A stretch of 64,000 nucleotides of DNA, taken from contig CANPTH010000013.1 in NCBI GenBank assembly GCA_947576945.1, forward strand, positions 1 to 64,000, read 5' to 3'. The position numbers were made by a program, and so were the translations under genes. Source of the stretch: an uncultured Lachnospiraceae bacterium. GTDB taxonomy: Bacteria; Bacillota; Clostridia; Lachnospirales; Lachnospiraceae. How positions within the stretch are numbered: the first letter of the stretch is position 1; each line of letters starts with the position of its first letter. The notes below the pieces were generated by a model that was given only the letters and a program-made list of their open reading frames with translations, searched no databases and was not told the origin of the DNA. Positions 17,592 to 25,786 of this stretch are shown one piece after another.

Positions 17592-17834
17592 CTATTTGCC
17601 GAAAGACATATTCTTAAGCTGCTCGATCATTTCCATATCGTCCGCCGTAATCTTCAGATTAGAGTCAAAACTCTCGCCTGCGGCAGTCGTCACCCTGACC
17701 TCTATAATACTGCCCTCCTTAATCCCGTTCTGCGTCACTGCAGATAGGAACTTCGGAAATTTGGGGTGATTTTTCTGAAAGCGGCTCCATAAATTCATCA
17801 ATTGAAAAAAAGCCGCGGGATTTTGTAAATTCAT
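17592..17834 (-). CDS. Small soluble protein of unknown function (80 aa)
   Basis: 80 aa, no signal or membrane segment. An N-terminal helical region (MNLQNPAAFFQLMNLWSRF) is followed by a short beta-rich part (EGSIIEVRVTTAAG) and an acidic helix. I do not recognise a named domain. It lies 69 bp after hisS on the same strand and is closed by its own strong terminator, so it is probably a real gene cotranscribed with hisS. Confidence 0.65.
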   Translation of the reverse strand: MNLQNPAAFFQLMNLWSRFQKNHPKFPKFLSAVTQNGIKEGSIIEVRVTTAAGESFDSNLKITADDMEMIEQLKNMSFGK

Positions 17835-17903
17835 ATCCAGTTCTCCTCTGGTTGAATATTTATTCCTTCCGGGTACTGCGTCCTTGATTTATCCTGGCGC
17901 ATG

Positions 17904-19166
17904 CTAATGCCTCAGTTCTTCCCGGTAAAACTCTTTAAATTCCTCATAGCCCTGCGCGGTAAGCTGTTCCTTCTGGAATTTCTTGTTCTTATTCATGCGG
18001 GCCACCAGAACCTGATTGCCGCCTTCCCGTTCCTTCTGCGCCTGTGACATCACCTCACACAATCTGTCAGAGCCTAATCCCTTCTCCAAAAGATACGCAA
18101 TCTTCTTACCCGCTTTAGGAACCTTAAATCCGCTCTCCAAAAGCAGCAGGATGATACGCTCAAAGCCAATGGAAAATCCACAGGCCGGCACATCGTGCCC
18201 GGTAAACTTCCCTATCATCTTATCGTATCTTCCGCCGCCGCCGCAGCTGCCGCCGAACTCCGGCATGTCGATCTCAAAGATCGTGCCTGTATAATAAGAC
18301 ATACCGCGCACCAGCGTCGGATCGAATACCAGCTCAAAATAGTCTCCTTTGGTCGCTTCCACACTGGCAACGATCTCCCGGAAGCTCTCCATGACACCCT
18401 CCGGAAGTGTCTGCTTCGTCTTCTCCGTGATATAACCGATGGCATCGCCGGCAGTTTCCAGGCCTCTGTAGAGTTCCATATATCTGACTACGCTCTCCTG
18501 ATCAAAGCCAGCTTTCAGCAATTCCGACTCCACACCATCCGCACCGATCTTGTCCATTTTATCCAGAATAATGAATACCTGATCGTAATCTTCCTCGGAA
18601 AAACCACTGCAGGATGCCATAGACTTCAGTATCTGCCTGTCGTTGATCCGTATCCTGAAATTCTTAAAACCCAGTCTTCCCAGCGTTGTCGTCGTAGCCA
18701 GAATCAATTCAATCTCCGCTAAGTTACCCGCCTCACCCAGAATATCGATGTCGCACTGCTTAAATTGACGATACCGCCCTCTCTGCGGCCTGTCCGCCCG
18801 CCACACATTCCCTATCTGAAGGGCCTTAAACGGCGCCGGCAGTTCATTGGCATGATTGGAGTAGTATCGCACAAGCGGGACAGTCAGATCGTAGCGCAGT
18901 CCTCCATCCACCAGATCGTCTTCATTCTGCGCTTCCTGCAGCCGCAGCTTCTCCCCCCGCTTTAAGATCTTAAAGATCAGCTTCTCATTCTCACCGCCTG
19001 CCTTACAGTTCAAATTCGCAAGATTCTCCACACAGGGTGTTTCAATAGATGTAAATCCAAAGTTCCCATATGTCTCCTTGATCACATCGATGACATAGTC
19101 GCGAATTTCCATCTCCTCCGGCAGAATATCTTTCATACCGGTTACCGGTTTCTTACTCAGCGCCAT
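17904..19166 (-). CDS. hisS: Histidyl-tRNA synthetase
   Basis: Class II aminoacyl-tRNA synthetase that charges tRNA(His). 420 aa. Motif 2 is the region RADRPQRGRYRQFKQCDIDILG (about 123-144). The histidine-specific LVRGMSYYTGTIFE lies at about 282-295, and motif 3 is GFSIGFERI near 327. A short C-terminal anticodon-binding domain ends the protein. AAGGAAATT precedes the ATG. No T-box leader was seen in the 84-bp upstream gap, only a standard promoter at 19205-19233. Confidence 0.97.
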   Translation of the reverse strand: MALSKKPVTGMKDILPEEMEIRDYVIDVIKETYGNFGFTSIETPCVENLANLNCKAGGENEKLIFKILKRGEKLRLQEAQNEDDLVDGGLRYDLTVPLVRYYSNHANELPAPFKALQIGNVWRADRPQRGRYRQFKQCDIDILGEAGNLAEIELILATTTTLGRLGFKNFRIRINDRQILKSMASCSGFSEEDYDQVFIILDKMDKIGADGVESELLKAGFDQESVVRYMELYRGLETAGDAIGYITEKTKQTLPEGVMESFREIVASVEATKGDYFELVFDPTLVRGMSYYTGTIFEIDMPEFGGSCGGGGRYDKMIGKFTGHDVPACGFSIGFERIILLLLESGFKVPKAGKKIAYLLEKGLGSDRLCEVMSQAQKEREGGNQVLVARMNKNKKFQKEQLTAQGYEEFKEFYREELRH

Positions 19167-19204
19167 AATTTCCTTCTTATCCTTCCATACTGTTTACTGG
19201 TAAA

Positions 19205-19233
19205 ATTTTACACTGTTTGCAAAAAATTTTCAA
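19205..19233 (-). promoter_or_regulatory. Promoter of hisS
   Basis: Minus-strand TTGAAA (19228-19233), 17-nt spacer, TAAAAT (19205-19210), 39 nt before the hisS ATG. Confidence 0.6.
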
Positions 19234-19250
19234 GGGGAAAATATTGAACG

Positions 19251-20348
19251 CTATTCCCCGCAGGCCATGAACTCCCAGCGGCTTCCCCTGCATCCCCAGT
19301 AAATATTGAAGTTACTCAGGAAAGAAATTCCCTGTCTGTAGCTGGCATTGTCTTCCCAGCGGCTGGAACTGCCGTAATGCTTCGGATCAAGAAGAAGACT
19401 TCCGCCCATCTCCGTGGGCCGTGCCGAAGCCATAATAAACATCATGGAATCATATCCCTTCCTGCGGTTCCTGATCTCCTCCTGAATCCCCTCCGTGTCT
19501 CCTTTTCCATTCCAGACATAGCCTGAACTGCAATATACGAATCCTCTGGGCGGCGCCATATTCTGATCGGTCATACCGCCCTTGACCGCACTCTGTGAAC
19601 TCATTTGCCATACCCGGGCACTCCACACACCGTTGTAAGTAATGCCTCCATCCAGCGTAAACCTGGTATTCTCCTCCACATATTTAAAGTCCACATGTTC
19701 CACACCGAATTCGTCGGCCAGTTCATTGGCCGTATCCCGAAAAAGTTCCTGCATCTCTTCACATGCGTAATACCAGTCTGCATTATAATAGATCGATCCG
19801 TTCGAGCTCATTCCATTGCCTTCCATAAGCTCTCTGCCCTCTTTCCGGTTCTGCGTACACGCATTTCTGGTGTTGGCCCTGCTGAAATGCTCATACAATC
19901 CTGCGAGATATTTCGTGGCAAGCGCCGTTCCGTCTCCGCTGCGCAGAACAGCCTTCTGTGTCTCCTGCTTACCCGCATCCTTCACACAAGTCCCCATATA
20001 GTGGTAAAAGTATTCCCTGAAAATATCCTTCACTTCATCCCGGCTCAGTTTCCCGTCATAATAGTCCTGCATCACCTCATAGGTCTCATAAAACATCCGA
20101 TTCGGAAGGGCAGTAATCTTACCACCGTTCTGTGCTTTCAGCATATTTCTTACTTCTTCATAATTATCTGCCGTAGGTGGGATCTTGAAAGAATCCACCG
20201 AAATTTCCACACAGTCCTTTGCATAATATACCTTTTCCTGCCCTTTTCCATTCTGATAGGAATAAGTCCTGAATAAGATATCATCCGGCTTCCTTTCATT
20301 TATCCTGTTCGTTTCGGCTCCTCTGTATCCGATCTCTGTCACTGCCAT
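19251..20348 (-). CDS. Orphan protein of unknown function (365 aa)
   Basis: 365 aa, no signal peptide or membrane helix. I do not recognise a domain. Rich in aromatic residues; the C-terminal half has many Trp, Tyr and Gly (for example FVYCSSGYVWNGKG and NFNIYWGCRGSRWEF), and the middle is helical and acidic (EEMQELFRDTANELADEFG). AGGAGG sits upstream of the ATG. Standing alone between hisS and a small membrane protein gene, it has no operon partner. Proteins of this style occur as orphans in Lachnospiraceae; compare the genes at 32223 and 45913. Confidence 0.6.
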   Translation of the reverse strand: MAVTEIGYRGAETNRINERKPDDILFRTYSYQNGKGQEKVYYAKDCVEISVDSFKIPPTADNYEEVRNMLKAQNGGKITALPNRMFYETYEVMQDYYDGKLSRDEVKDIFREYFYHYMGTCVKDAGKQETQKAVLRSGDGTALATKYLAGLYEHFSRANTRNACTQNRKEGRELMEGNGMSSNGSIYYNADWYYACEEMQELFRDTANELADEFGVEHVDFKYVEENTRFTLDGGITYNGVWSARVWQMSSQSAVKGGMTDQNMAPPRGFVYCSSGYVWNGKGDTEGIQEEIRNRRKGYDSMMFIMASARPTEMGGSLLLDPKHYGSSSRWEDNASYRQGISFLSNFNIYWGCRGSRWEFMACGE

Positions 20349-20489
20349 GCGATTTTCCTCCTGCCCTTCCTTTGCTTCTCATCCCTGCATTTTCCACATC
20401 TTCTCCATACAAAGGATCATTTAATAAAGTTATCGGCCTGCTCCTGTCCTTCCCCTACCTTTATGTCATCAATAGAAGCGGAAATGCAA

Positions 20490-20535
20490 CAAAAAAACTC
20501 TTCTTTGTGAAATTCGTCATCACACAAAAAAGAGT
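20490..20535 (-). terminator. Terminator of the 101-aa membrane protein gene
   Basis: Stem ACTCTT...AAGAGT (arms 20497-20509 and 20523-20535, one mismatch), followed on the minus strand by seven T; 9 bp past the stop. Confidence 0.75.
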
Positions 20536-20543
20536 CTCTGCCA

Positions 20544-20849
20544 TTAATCATACAGCACAAACAGCCAGATCACAGCCGCCACACCGCCAAGCAATACCGC
20601 ACCGATCAGGAACGCCGCACCAAGCGCCATCACGATATAACGCATCCGTTCCCGCCAGGTAAAAGGCGTATCTTCCCAGGGATTCTTTCCCGCTCCGCTG
20701 TCCCCGCCTCCACCGGCTTCGTCTCTTCTATCGCCCTTTGGTGCACTCTGCCATGCAGAAGAGTGCCTGCCGAACAGACCAATGCCTGCCAGATCGCTCA
20801 TATCAGCGACGGTACGACCGTCATCTTCAAATTCATCCCGCCGCCCCAT
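20544..20849 (-). CDS. Small single-pass membrane protein (101 aa)
   Basis: 101 aa. A charged, glycine-rich N-terminal cytoplasmic part (1-65) is followed by one or two hydrophobic segments (about 70-98) ending at the C-terminus. No family recognised. GGAGG lies 7 nt before the ATG, and a good terminator follows, which supports it being expressed. Located between the opp operon and the 365-aa orphan. Confidence 0.6.
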   Translation of the reverse strand: MGRRDEFEDDGRTVADMSDLAGIGLFGRHSSAWQSAPKGDRRDEAGGGGDSGAGKNPWEDTPFTWRERMRYIVMALGAAFLIGAVLLGGVAAVIWLFVLYD

Positions 20850-20924
20850 AGCTGCACCTCCACATTCTCATCGATTCAAACTCCAGTGTGCTGCCTGGTA
20901 CGGACAGTACACCGGCTCTTATAA

Positions 20925-20950
20925 GAAGAATCGCCGGAAAGCGATTCTTC
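20925..20950 (-). terminator. Hairpin at the end of the opp operon
   Basis: Perfect 10-bp stem GAAGAATCGC / GCGATTCTTC with a 6-nt loop, 20 bp after the oppF stop. The following U tract is poor (CTTATAAG). Confidence 0.5.
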
Positions 20951-20969
20951 AAGACAGCCTGTATTCTTC

Positions 20970-21995
20970 TTATACGTCATCATACAAGTGGCACACCACA
21001 TAGTGTCCAGGTTCGATCTCCTTCTGTTCCGGCGCCACTTCCTTACACTTGGCCATGCAGTTGGCACAGCGGGTGTGGAACTTACAGCCGGAAGGCGGAT
21101 TGGCCGGGGACGGAATGCTGCCCTCCAGCACGATCCGGTTCATCTTCGCATCGGGATCCGGAATCGGGATCGCCGAGAACAGTGCTTTCGTATAGGGATG
21201 CAGCGGATTGTTGAATATATCCTTCGTATCCCCGTACTCCACCAGATTGCCCAGATACATAACGCCCACCGTATCCGATATATGCTCTACTACACTCAGA
21301 TCGTGGGAGATAAACAGGTAAGTCAGTTTGTACTTCTCCTGCAGGTCTTTTAACAGATTGATGATCTGCGCCTGGATGGAAACATCCAGAGCCGATACCG
21401 GCTCGTCACAGACCACGAATTCCGGATTTAAAGCCAGCGCCCTGGCGATACAGATACGCTGTCTCTGTCCGCCGGAGAACTCATGGGGATAACGGTCCTT
21501 ATGGAAAGGCTGCAGACCGCAGTGATCCATGATCCGGTCGATATAGTCGTCAAACTCTCCCTTCGCCGCCAGCCCGTGTTCCCGCACCGCCTCACCGATG
21601 ATCTCGCCTACCGGCAGTCTCGGCGACAGACTGGAAAAGGGATCCTGGAAGATGATCTGCATCTTCGTCCGCATGGCCCGCATCTCTTTATTGGAAAGGT
21701 CATAAACCTCTTTGCCGTTAAACAACACCTGCCCGCCGGTCTTCTCCCCGGACAGGCGTAAGATGGTACGCCCCGTGGTGGTCTTGCCGCAGCCGGACTC
21801 TCCCACCAGTCCCATGGTCGTGCCGCGCCTTAAGTTAAACGTAACGCCGTCCACAGCCTTCACATGGCCGATGGTTCTGGCAACCATACCGCTTTTGATC
21901 GGAAAATGCTTCTTTAACTCATTGACCATCAGGATATACTGCGGGTCATAAGTTACAGGGGTAAACTCTTTCTTTATGGTATTTACATCCGCCAT
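20970..21995 (-). CDS. oppF: Oligopeptide ABC transporter ATP-binding protein OppF
   Basis: ATPase of a peptide/nickel-type importer, 341 aa. Walker A GESGCGKT near residue 65, signature SGGQRQR near 170, Walker B FVVCDEPVSALD near 190. The C-terminal oligopeptide-transporter extension carries the cysteines that bind a 4Fe-4S cluster in this family (CKFHTRC and AKC near 310). Directly abuts oppD (TAA followed by ATG). Last gene of the operon. Confidence 0.93.
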   Translation of the reverse strand: MADVNTIKKEFTPVTYDPQYILMVNELKKHFPIKSGMVARTIGHVKAVDGVTFNLRRGTTMGLVGESGCGKTTTGRTILRLSGEKTGGQVLFNGKEVYDLSNKEMRAMRTKMQIIFQDPFSSLSPRLPVGEIIGEAVREHGLAAKGEFDDYIDRIMDHCGLQPFHKDRYPHEFSGGQRQRICIARALALNPEFVVCDEPVSALDVSIQAQIINLLKDLQEKYKLTYLFISHDLSVVEHISDTVGVMYLGNLVEYGDTKDIFNNPLHPYTKALFSAIPIPDPDAKMNRIVLEGSIPSPANPPSGCKFHTRCANCMAKCKEVAPEQKEIEPGHYVVCHLYDDV

Positions 21996-23147
21996 TTACT
22001 TCTCCCCCTTTCCGTCATAGAAACGATAGCAGCTGACCTTATGGGTGGGTGACAGGCTGATCTCACCGGGATATTCTCCCGTACAGCGCTCCACACACAT
22101 CTCACAGCGGTCCTTATAATAACAATAATCAGGCATATTAACAGGGTTAGGCACCTTGCCGGGGATCGAATAGAGTCTGTCCACCTGCTTACCCACCACC
22201 GGTTTCGACGCCATCAGACCGATGGTGTAAGGATGACAGGGATTACTGAAGATTTCCCGCACCGTTCCCTTCTCCACCACGCGCCCTGCGTACATGACTA
22301 CCACATAATCCGCCATCTCCGCGATCACGCCCAGATCGTGGGTGATCAGCATGATGGAAGAATTGATCTTGTCTTTCAAATGCCTCAGCAGATCCAGGAT
22401 CTGCGCCTGTATGGTCACATCCAGCGCCGTAGTCGGCTCGTCCGCGATGATGATCCGCGGGCTGCATGCAAGCGCCATGGCGATCATCACACGCTGCCGC
22501 ATACCGCCTGACAGTTCATGCGGATACATCTGATAAACACCCTCACTGTTGGCGATGCCTACCATCTTCAACAGCTCTATCGTCTTTTCTTTGATCGCCT
22601 CTTTGGACTTGCCCTCCTCGTCATGCAGGGAGATGACCTCGTCCACCTGTTCTCCAATGCGGAACACCGGATTTAAGCTGGTCATAGGTTCCTGGAAGAT
22701 CATGGACACATAGTTACCGCGCAGCTTCATCATCTTCTCATTAGGTGTTTTGGCGATGTTATACGCCTTGCCGTCCCCCAGATTCAGACGGATCTCGCCC
22801 TCCACGATCTGTCCCTGGGGACGCTGGATCAGCTGCATCAGGGACAGGCTGGTCACGGACTTGCCGCAGCCCGACTCGCCCACCACACCCACGGTCTTGC
22901 CGATGGGTACTTCAAAACTGACGCCGTCCACCGATTTAACTGTACCGGCATCGGTGAAAAAGTAGGTGTGCAGATCGTCAAATTCCACCGCGTTATCCGC
23001 ATTGTGCATGGTCGTCGTATACTCGGACTCAGGCACATTCTTCCGTTTTCTCTGTTTTTCAAACTGATTGGTGATACGTCGGTTTTCTTTGGATATCTTC
23101 CGGGACTCTTTCGCGGTAAGATATCCTTCCGGTTTATTTTTAGCCAT
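21996..23147 (-). CDS. oppD: Oligopeptide ABC transporter ATP-binding protein OppD
   Basis: Second ATPase of the importer, 383 aa. Longer than usual because of a basic N-terminal 50 residues. Walker A GESGCGKS near 93, signature SGGMRQR near 215, Walker [13 protein letters not shown] near 232. The C-terminal extension has Cys-rich motifs ([10 protein letters not shown]). GGAGG is 12 nt upstream. Pairs with OppF as the ATPase heterodimer. Confidence 0.93.
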   Translation of the reverse strand: MAKNKPEGYLTAKESRKISKENRRITNQFEKQRKRKNVPESEYTTTMHNADNAVEFDDLHTYFFTDAGTVKSVDGVSFEVPIGKTVGVVGESGCGKSVTSLSLMQLIQRPQGQIVEGEIRLNLGDGKAYNIAKTPNEKMMKLRGNYVSMIFQEPMTSLNPVFRIGEQVDEVISLHDEEGKSKEAIKEKTIELLKMVGIANSEGVYQMYPHELSGGMRQRVMIAMALACSPRIIIADEPTTALDVTIQAQILDLLRHLKDKINSSIMLITHDLGVIAEMADYVVVMYAGRVVEKGTVREIFSNPCHPYTIGLMASKPVVGKQVDRLYSIPGKVPNPVNMPDYCYYKDRCEMCVERCTGEYPGEISLSPTHKVSCYRFYDGKGEK

Positions 23148-23163
23148 ACTCTACTTGCACCTC

Positions 23164-24726
23164 CTAACGTTTCATTCTGGGATCGAAAGCATCCCGCAGG
23201 CCGTCGCCCACGAAGTTAAATCCCAGAACTGCCAGCGACAGACAGACGCCGGCCGGAATCCAGATAAACCAGTAATTGGTCAAAACATAGGAGTTCTTTA
23301 CATCATTGATGATATTGCCCCAGGAAGCAAAGGGGAACTTCACGCCCAGTCCCAGGAAGGACAAAGTTGCTTCCGTCAGCATCACGGAACCCAGCTGCAT
23401 CGTACAGGTAACGATCAGCTGCGGGACCACGTTAGGGATCAGATGCTTGAAGATCCGGCGGGATACCCGGATGCCGCAGGCTTCCGTAGCCGTCATAAAC
23501 TCCTGCTCACGCAGGGAAAGGATCTGTCCACGGACAAGACGGGCGATACCCGGCCAGCCCAGAATACCGAGGATCAGCATCAGATACAGCATACGCAGCT
23601 TCGGATCCACCCGCATACCGTCCATGGCCGCACCGAGGATGATGATCAGGGGCATTGAAGGGATACAGTAGAAAATATCCACGATACGCATGATCAGGTT
23701 ATCCACCCACTTGCCGAAATATCCTGAAAGCCCCCCCAGAATCACGCCCAGCAGGCACTCAATGACCACGACAATGAAACCGATGATCAGGGACACTCTG
23801 CCGCCGTACATCAGACGGGTCAGCATATCCATGCCGTTGGTGTCCGTACCCAGCGGATGCTTCGCGGAAGGAGCCTCATACTGGCTGTACACATAAGTCT
23901 CCGTCTCCTGCATAACAGACCAGATCTTGGTGCTGGCGTCATAAGTAATCGTATAGTTGTGCTCTTCGCCATCCTCACCCGTATAGGCGAATTCCGTGCC
24001 CTCCGCATCCAGCACCTGCTCTAAGCTTTCCTTGAAATCTCTGGGGATAACGACGCCGTTCTCCTTCGACTGCACGACAAAGCGGCTGATATAGCCAAGC
24101 ACTTCCTCACCCTGCAGGATGTTGCCGTCCTCGTCCAGCGAAAGCTCCATGCCGTCTGCCGTGAAACTGCCGGTGCCGTCATTGGTATACAGCTTCAGCG
24201 CCTCGTATTTCACCGGAAAAGCCGGCTCTTCTTTATTATCCGCAGCATTTACGATATCCTTATAAGCGATGGCAATCACAGAACCGTCCACGGAAACCGA
24301 GTAGAAATCCTTCCCTTCCTCCGTCACGCCATAAGTCACGTCTTTATAATCAAACTCCGTCTTGCCCATCATCTGCGCCATCAGAAACTGCGCCTGCGCC
24401 GCCGAGCCGAAATCCGCGCCCTCGGCCGAGACATAACGGAAATCTTCATTCCTCGTCACACCTACATATTCTTTTTCCATATAAGTATAGGTATAAAACT
24501 GCTCGTCCTCACGATAAGGAGAGATCATGCCGCCCACAAAAGAAAACAAAAACATGATCGCAAGGATCACAAGCCCCAGCACCGCCAGCCGGTTACGGAA
24601 AAACCGCTTCACCACCAGTGCACCGGGAGAGAGTGTCTTCACACGCCGGTCATCATTTAAAGAGAGAGTTTCTCCGGAAGTGCTGTTTGCCTGTTCGTTC
24701 GGCTTATTCATATCAGACATATCCAT
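23164..24726 (-). CDS. oppC: Oligopeptide ABC transporter permease OppC with a large extracytoplasmic insert
   Basis: Permease subunit, 520 aa against about 300-345 for ordinary OppC. An N-terminal cytoplasmic tail and helix 1 (about 48-70) are followed by about 215 acidic, beta-rich residues (75-290) before the usual core with five helices and the EAA loop (ATEACGIRVSRRIFKHLIPN). The insert faces outside, where the peptide-binding lipoprotein docks. Two closely spaced ATGs (24726, 24720) follow GGAAGGAGG; the second has better spacing. Confidence 0.9.
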   Translation of the reverse strand: MDMSDMNKPNEQANSTSGETLSLNDDRRVKTLSPGALVVKRFFRNRLAVLGLVILAIMFLFSFVGGMISPYREDEQFYTYTYMEKEYVGVTRNEDFRYVSAEGADFGSAAQAQFLMAQMMGKTEFDYKDVTYGVTEEGKDFYSVSVDGSVIAIAYKDIVNAADNKEEPAFPVKYEALKLYTNDGTGSFTADGMELSLDEDGNILQGEEVLGYISRFVVQSKENGVVIPRDFKESLEQVLDAEGTEFAYTGEDGEEHNYTITYDASTKIWSVMQETETYVYSQYEAPSAKHPLGTDTNGMDMLTRLMYGGRVSLIIGFIVVVIECLLGVILGGLSGYFGKWVDNLIMRIVDIFYCIPSMPLIIILGAAMDGMRVDPKLRMLYLMLILGILGWPGIARLVRGQILSLREQEFMTATEACGIRVSRRIFKHLIPNVVPQLIVTCTMQLGSVMLTEATLSFLGLGVKFPFASWGNIINDVKNSYVLTNYWFIWIPAGVCLSLAVLGFNFVGDGLRDAFDPRMKR

Positions 24727-24737
24727 ACTCCTCCTTC

Positions 24738-25724
24738 CTACGCGATCCGCACGCGGGGATCAACCACGGCATACAATATATCGGTGAGCAGGTTGCTCGC
24801 CAGTGTTAAAATAGCAATGAAAGTCATATAGAACATGGTAAACGGAATATCACCGATGATCATGGACTGATAGGACGTAAAGCCAATACCCGGAATGGAG
24901 AACAACGTCTCCGTGATCAGCGCACCGGTAAAAAATCCTGGCAGAGATCCGCCGATGATTGTCACCAGAGTGACCAGTGTATTACGAAAAGCATGTTTGT
25001 ACACAACAGTATGTTCACTTAAGCCCTTGGCTCTCGCCGTCCGTATGTAATCGGCATTCAGAACCTCAAGCATATTGGTTCTCGTATAACGCATCAGCGG
25101 ACCGATGGACGTGATCACAAGCGTAGCGATCGGCAGGACCAGATGATGCGCCTTATCCATGAACTGCCCCCAGGAGTCGAGCTGAGCGTAAGTACGGCCT
25201 ACAAGGCCGGACACATCGAACCACTGCAGATTCACGGCAAAGACGAGTTTCAACAACGTTGCAAAGAAGAAAGGCGGTAACGATATACCAAGCAGCGCAC
25301 CCGCCGTGATCACATAGTCTGTCCTGGAATACTGTTTGGTCGCAGCAACGATACCAAGCGGTATCGCGATCAGGATCTGCAGCGTAAAAGAAATCGCCGA
25401 CATCACAAAAGACAGCCAGATCACGTCGTGGAACTTCTGGATCACCGGAACCGTAAATTTCCAGCTGTCCCCGAAATTCCCCCGGGCAAAATCTCCCAGC
25501 CAGGTAAAATACCCGGCAATGATACCCTTATCCAATCCGTACGATGCATTCAGCTGTGCGATCCATTCTTCATAGGGCTTCGCCCCCGGCGCAGTAGCCA
25601 GCTGCATAGCCATCGACTCCACATAGGAAGCCGGCAGGCAGCGCAGAACGGCATAGATGATCAACGTCACGCTGAAAAGGATAAGGATTGATAACAAAAT
25701 GCGCTTGATGATATAGGTACGCAC
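24738..25724 (-). CDS. oppB: Oligopeptide ABC transporter permease OppB
   Basis: Permease subunit, 328 aa, six helices. N-terminal helix 9-29 with the typical (R)LLxxIxxLFxVT start, EAA loop YIRTARAKGLSEHTVVYKHAFRN near 222-245, and a standard C-terminus ending in DPRVRIA. Starts at GTG (25724) with GGAGGG upstream. It follows oppA after a terminator-like hairpin at 25742-25774. Confidence 0.93.
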   Translation of the reverse strand: MRTYIIKRILLSILILFSVTLIIYAVLRCLPASYVESMAMQLATAPGAKPYEEWIAQLNASYGLDKGIIAGYFTWLGDFARGNFGDSWKFTVPVIQKFHDVIWLSFVMSAISFTLQILIAIPLGIVAATKQYSRTDYVITAGALLGISLPPFFFATLLKLVFAVNLQWFDVSGLVGRTYAQLDSWGQFMDKAHHLVLPIATLVITSIGPLMRYTRTNMLEVLNADYIRTARAKGLSEHTVVYKHAFRNTLVTLVTIIGGSLPGFFTGALITETLFSIPGIGFTSYQSMIIGDIPFTMFYMTFIAILTLASNLLTDILYAVVDPRVRIA

Positions 25725-25741
25725 AACTATCCCTCCTTCTT

Positions 25742-25774
25742 AAAAAAATTCCCTGCCCCAACGGAGCAGGGAAT
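25742..25774 (-). terminator. Intra-operon terminator between oppA and oppB
   Basis: Minus-strand stem ATTCCCTGC / GCAGGGAAT extended by TCC/GGG around loop GTT, then seven T. Canonical intrinsic terminator 13 bp past the oppA stop and upstream of oppB. Likely to leak. Confidence 0.85.
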
Positions 25775-25786
25775 AAGTTCATGTTA

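Noticed and set aside
19167-19250. T-box riboswitch upstream of hisS
   Set aside because: The gap is only 84 bp, with a simple promoter and no T-box sequence or terminator.
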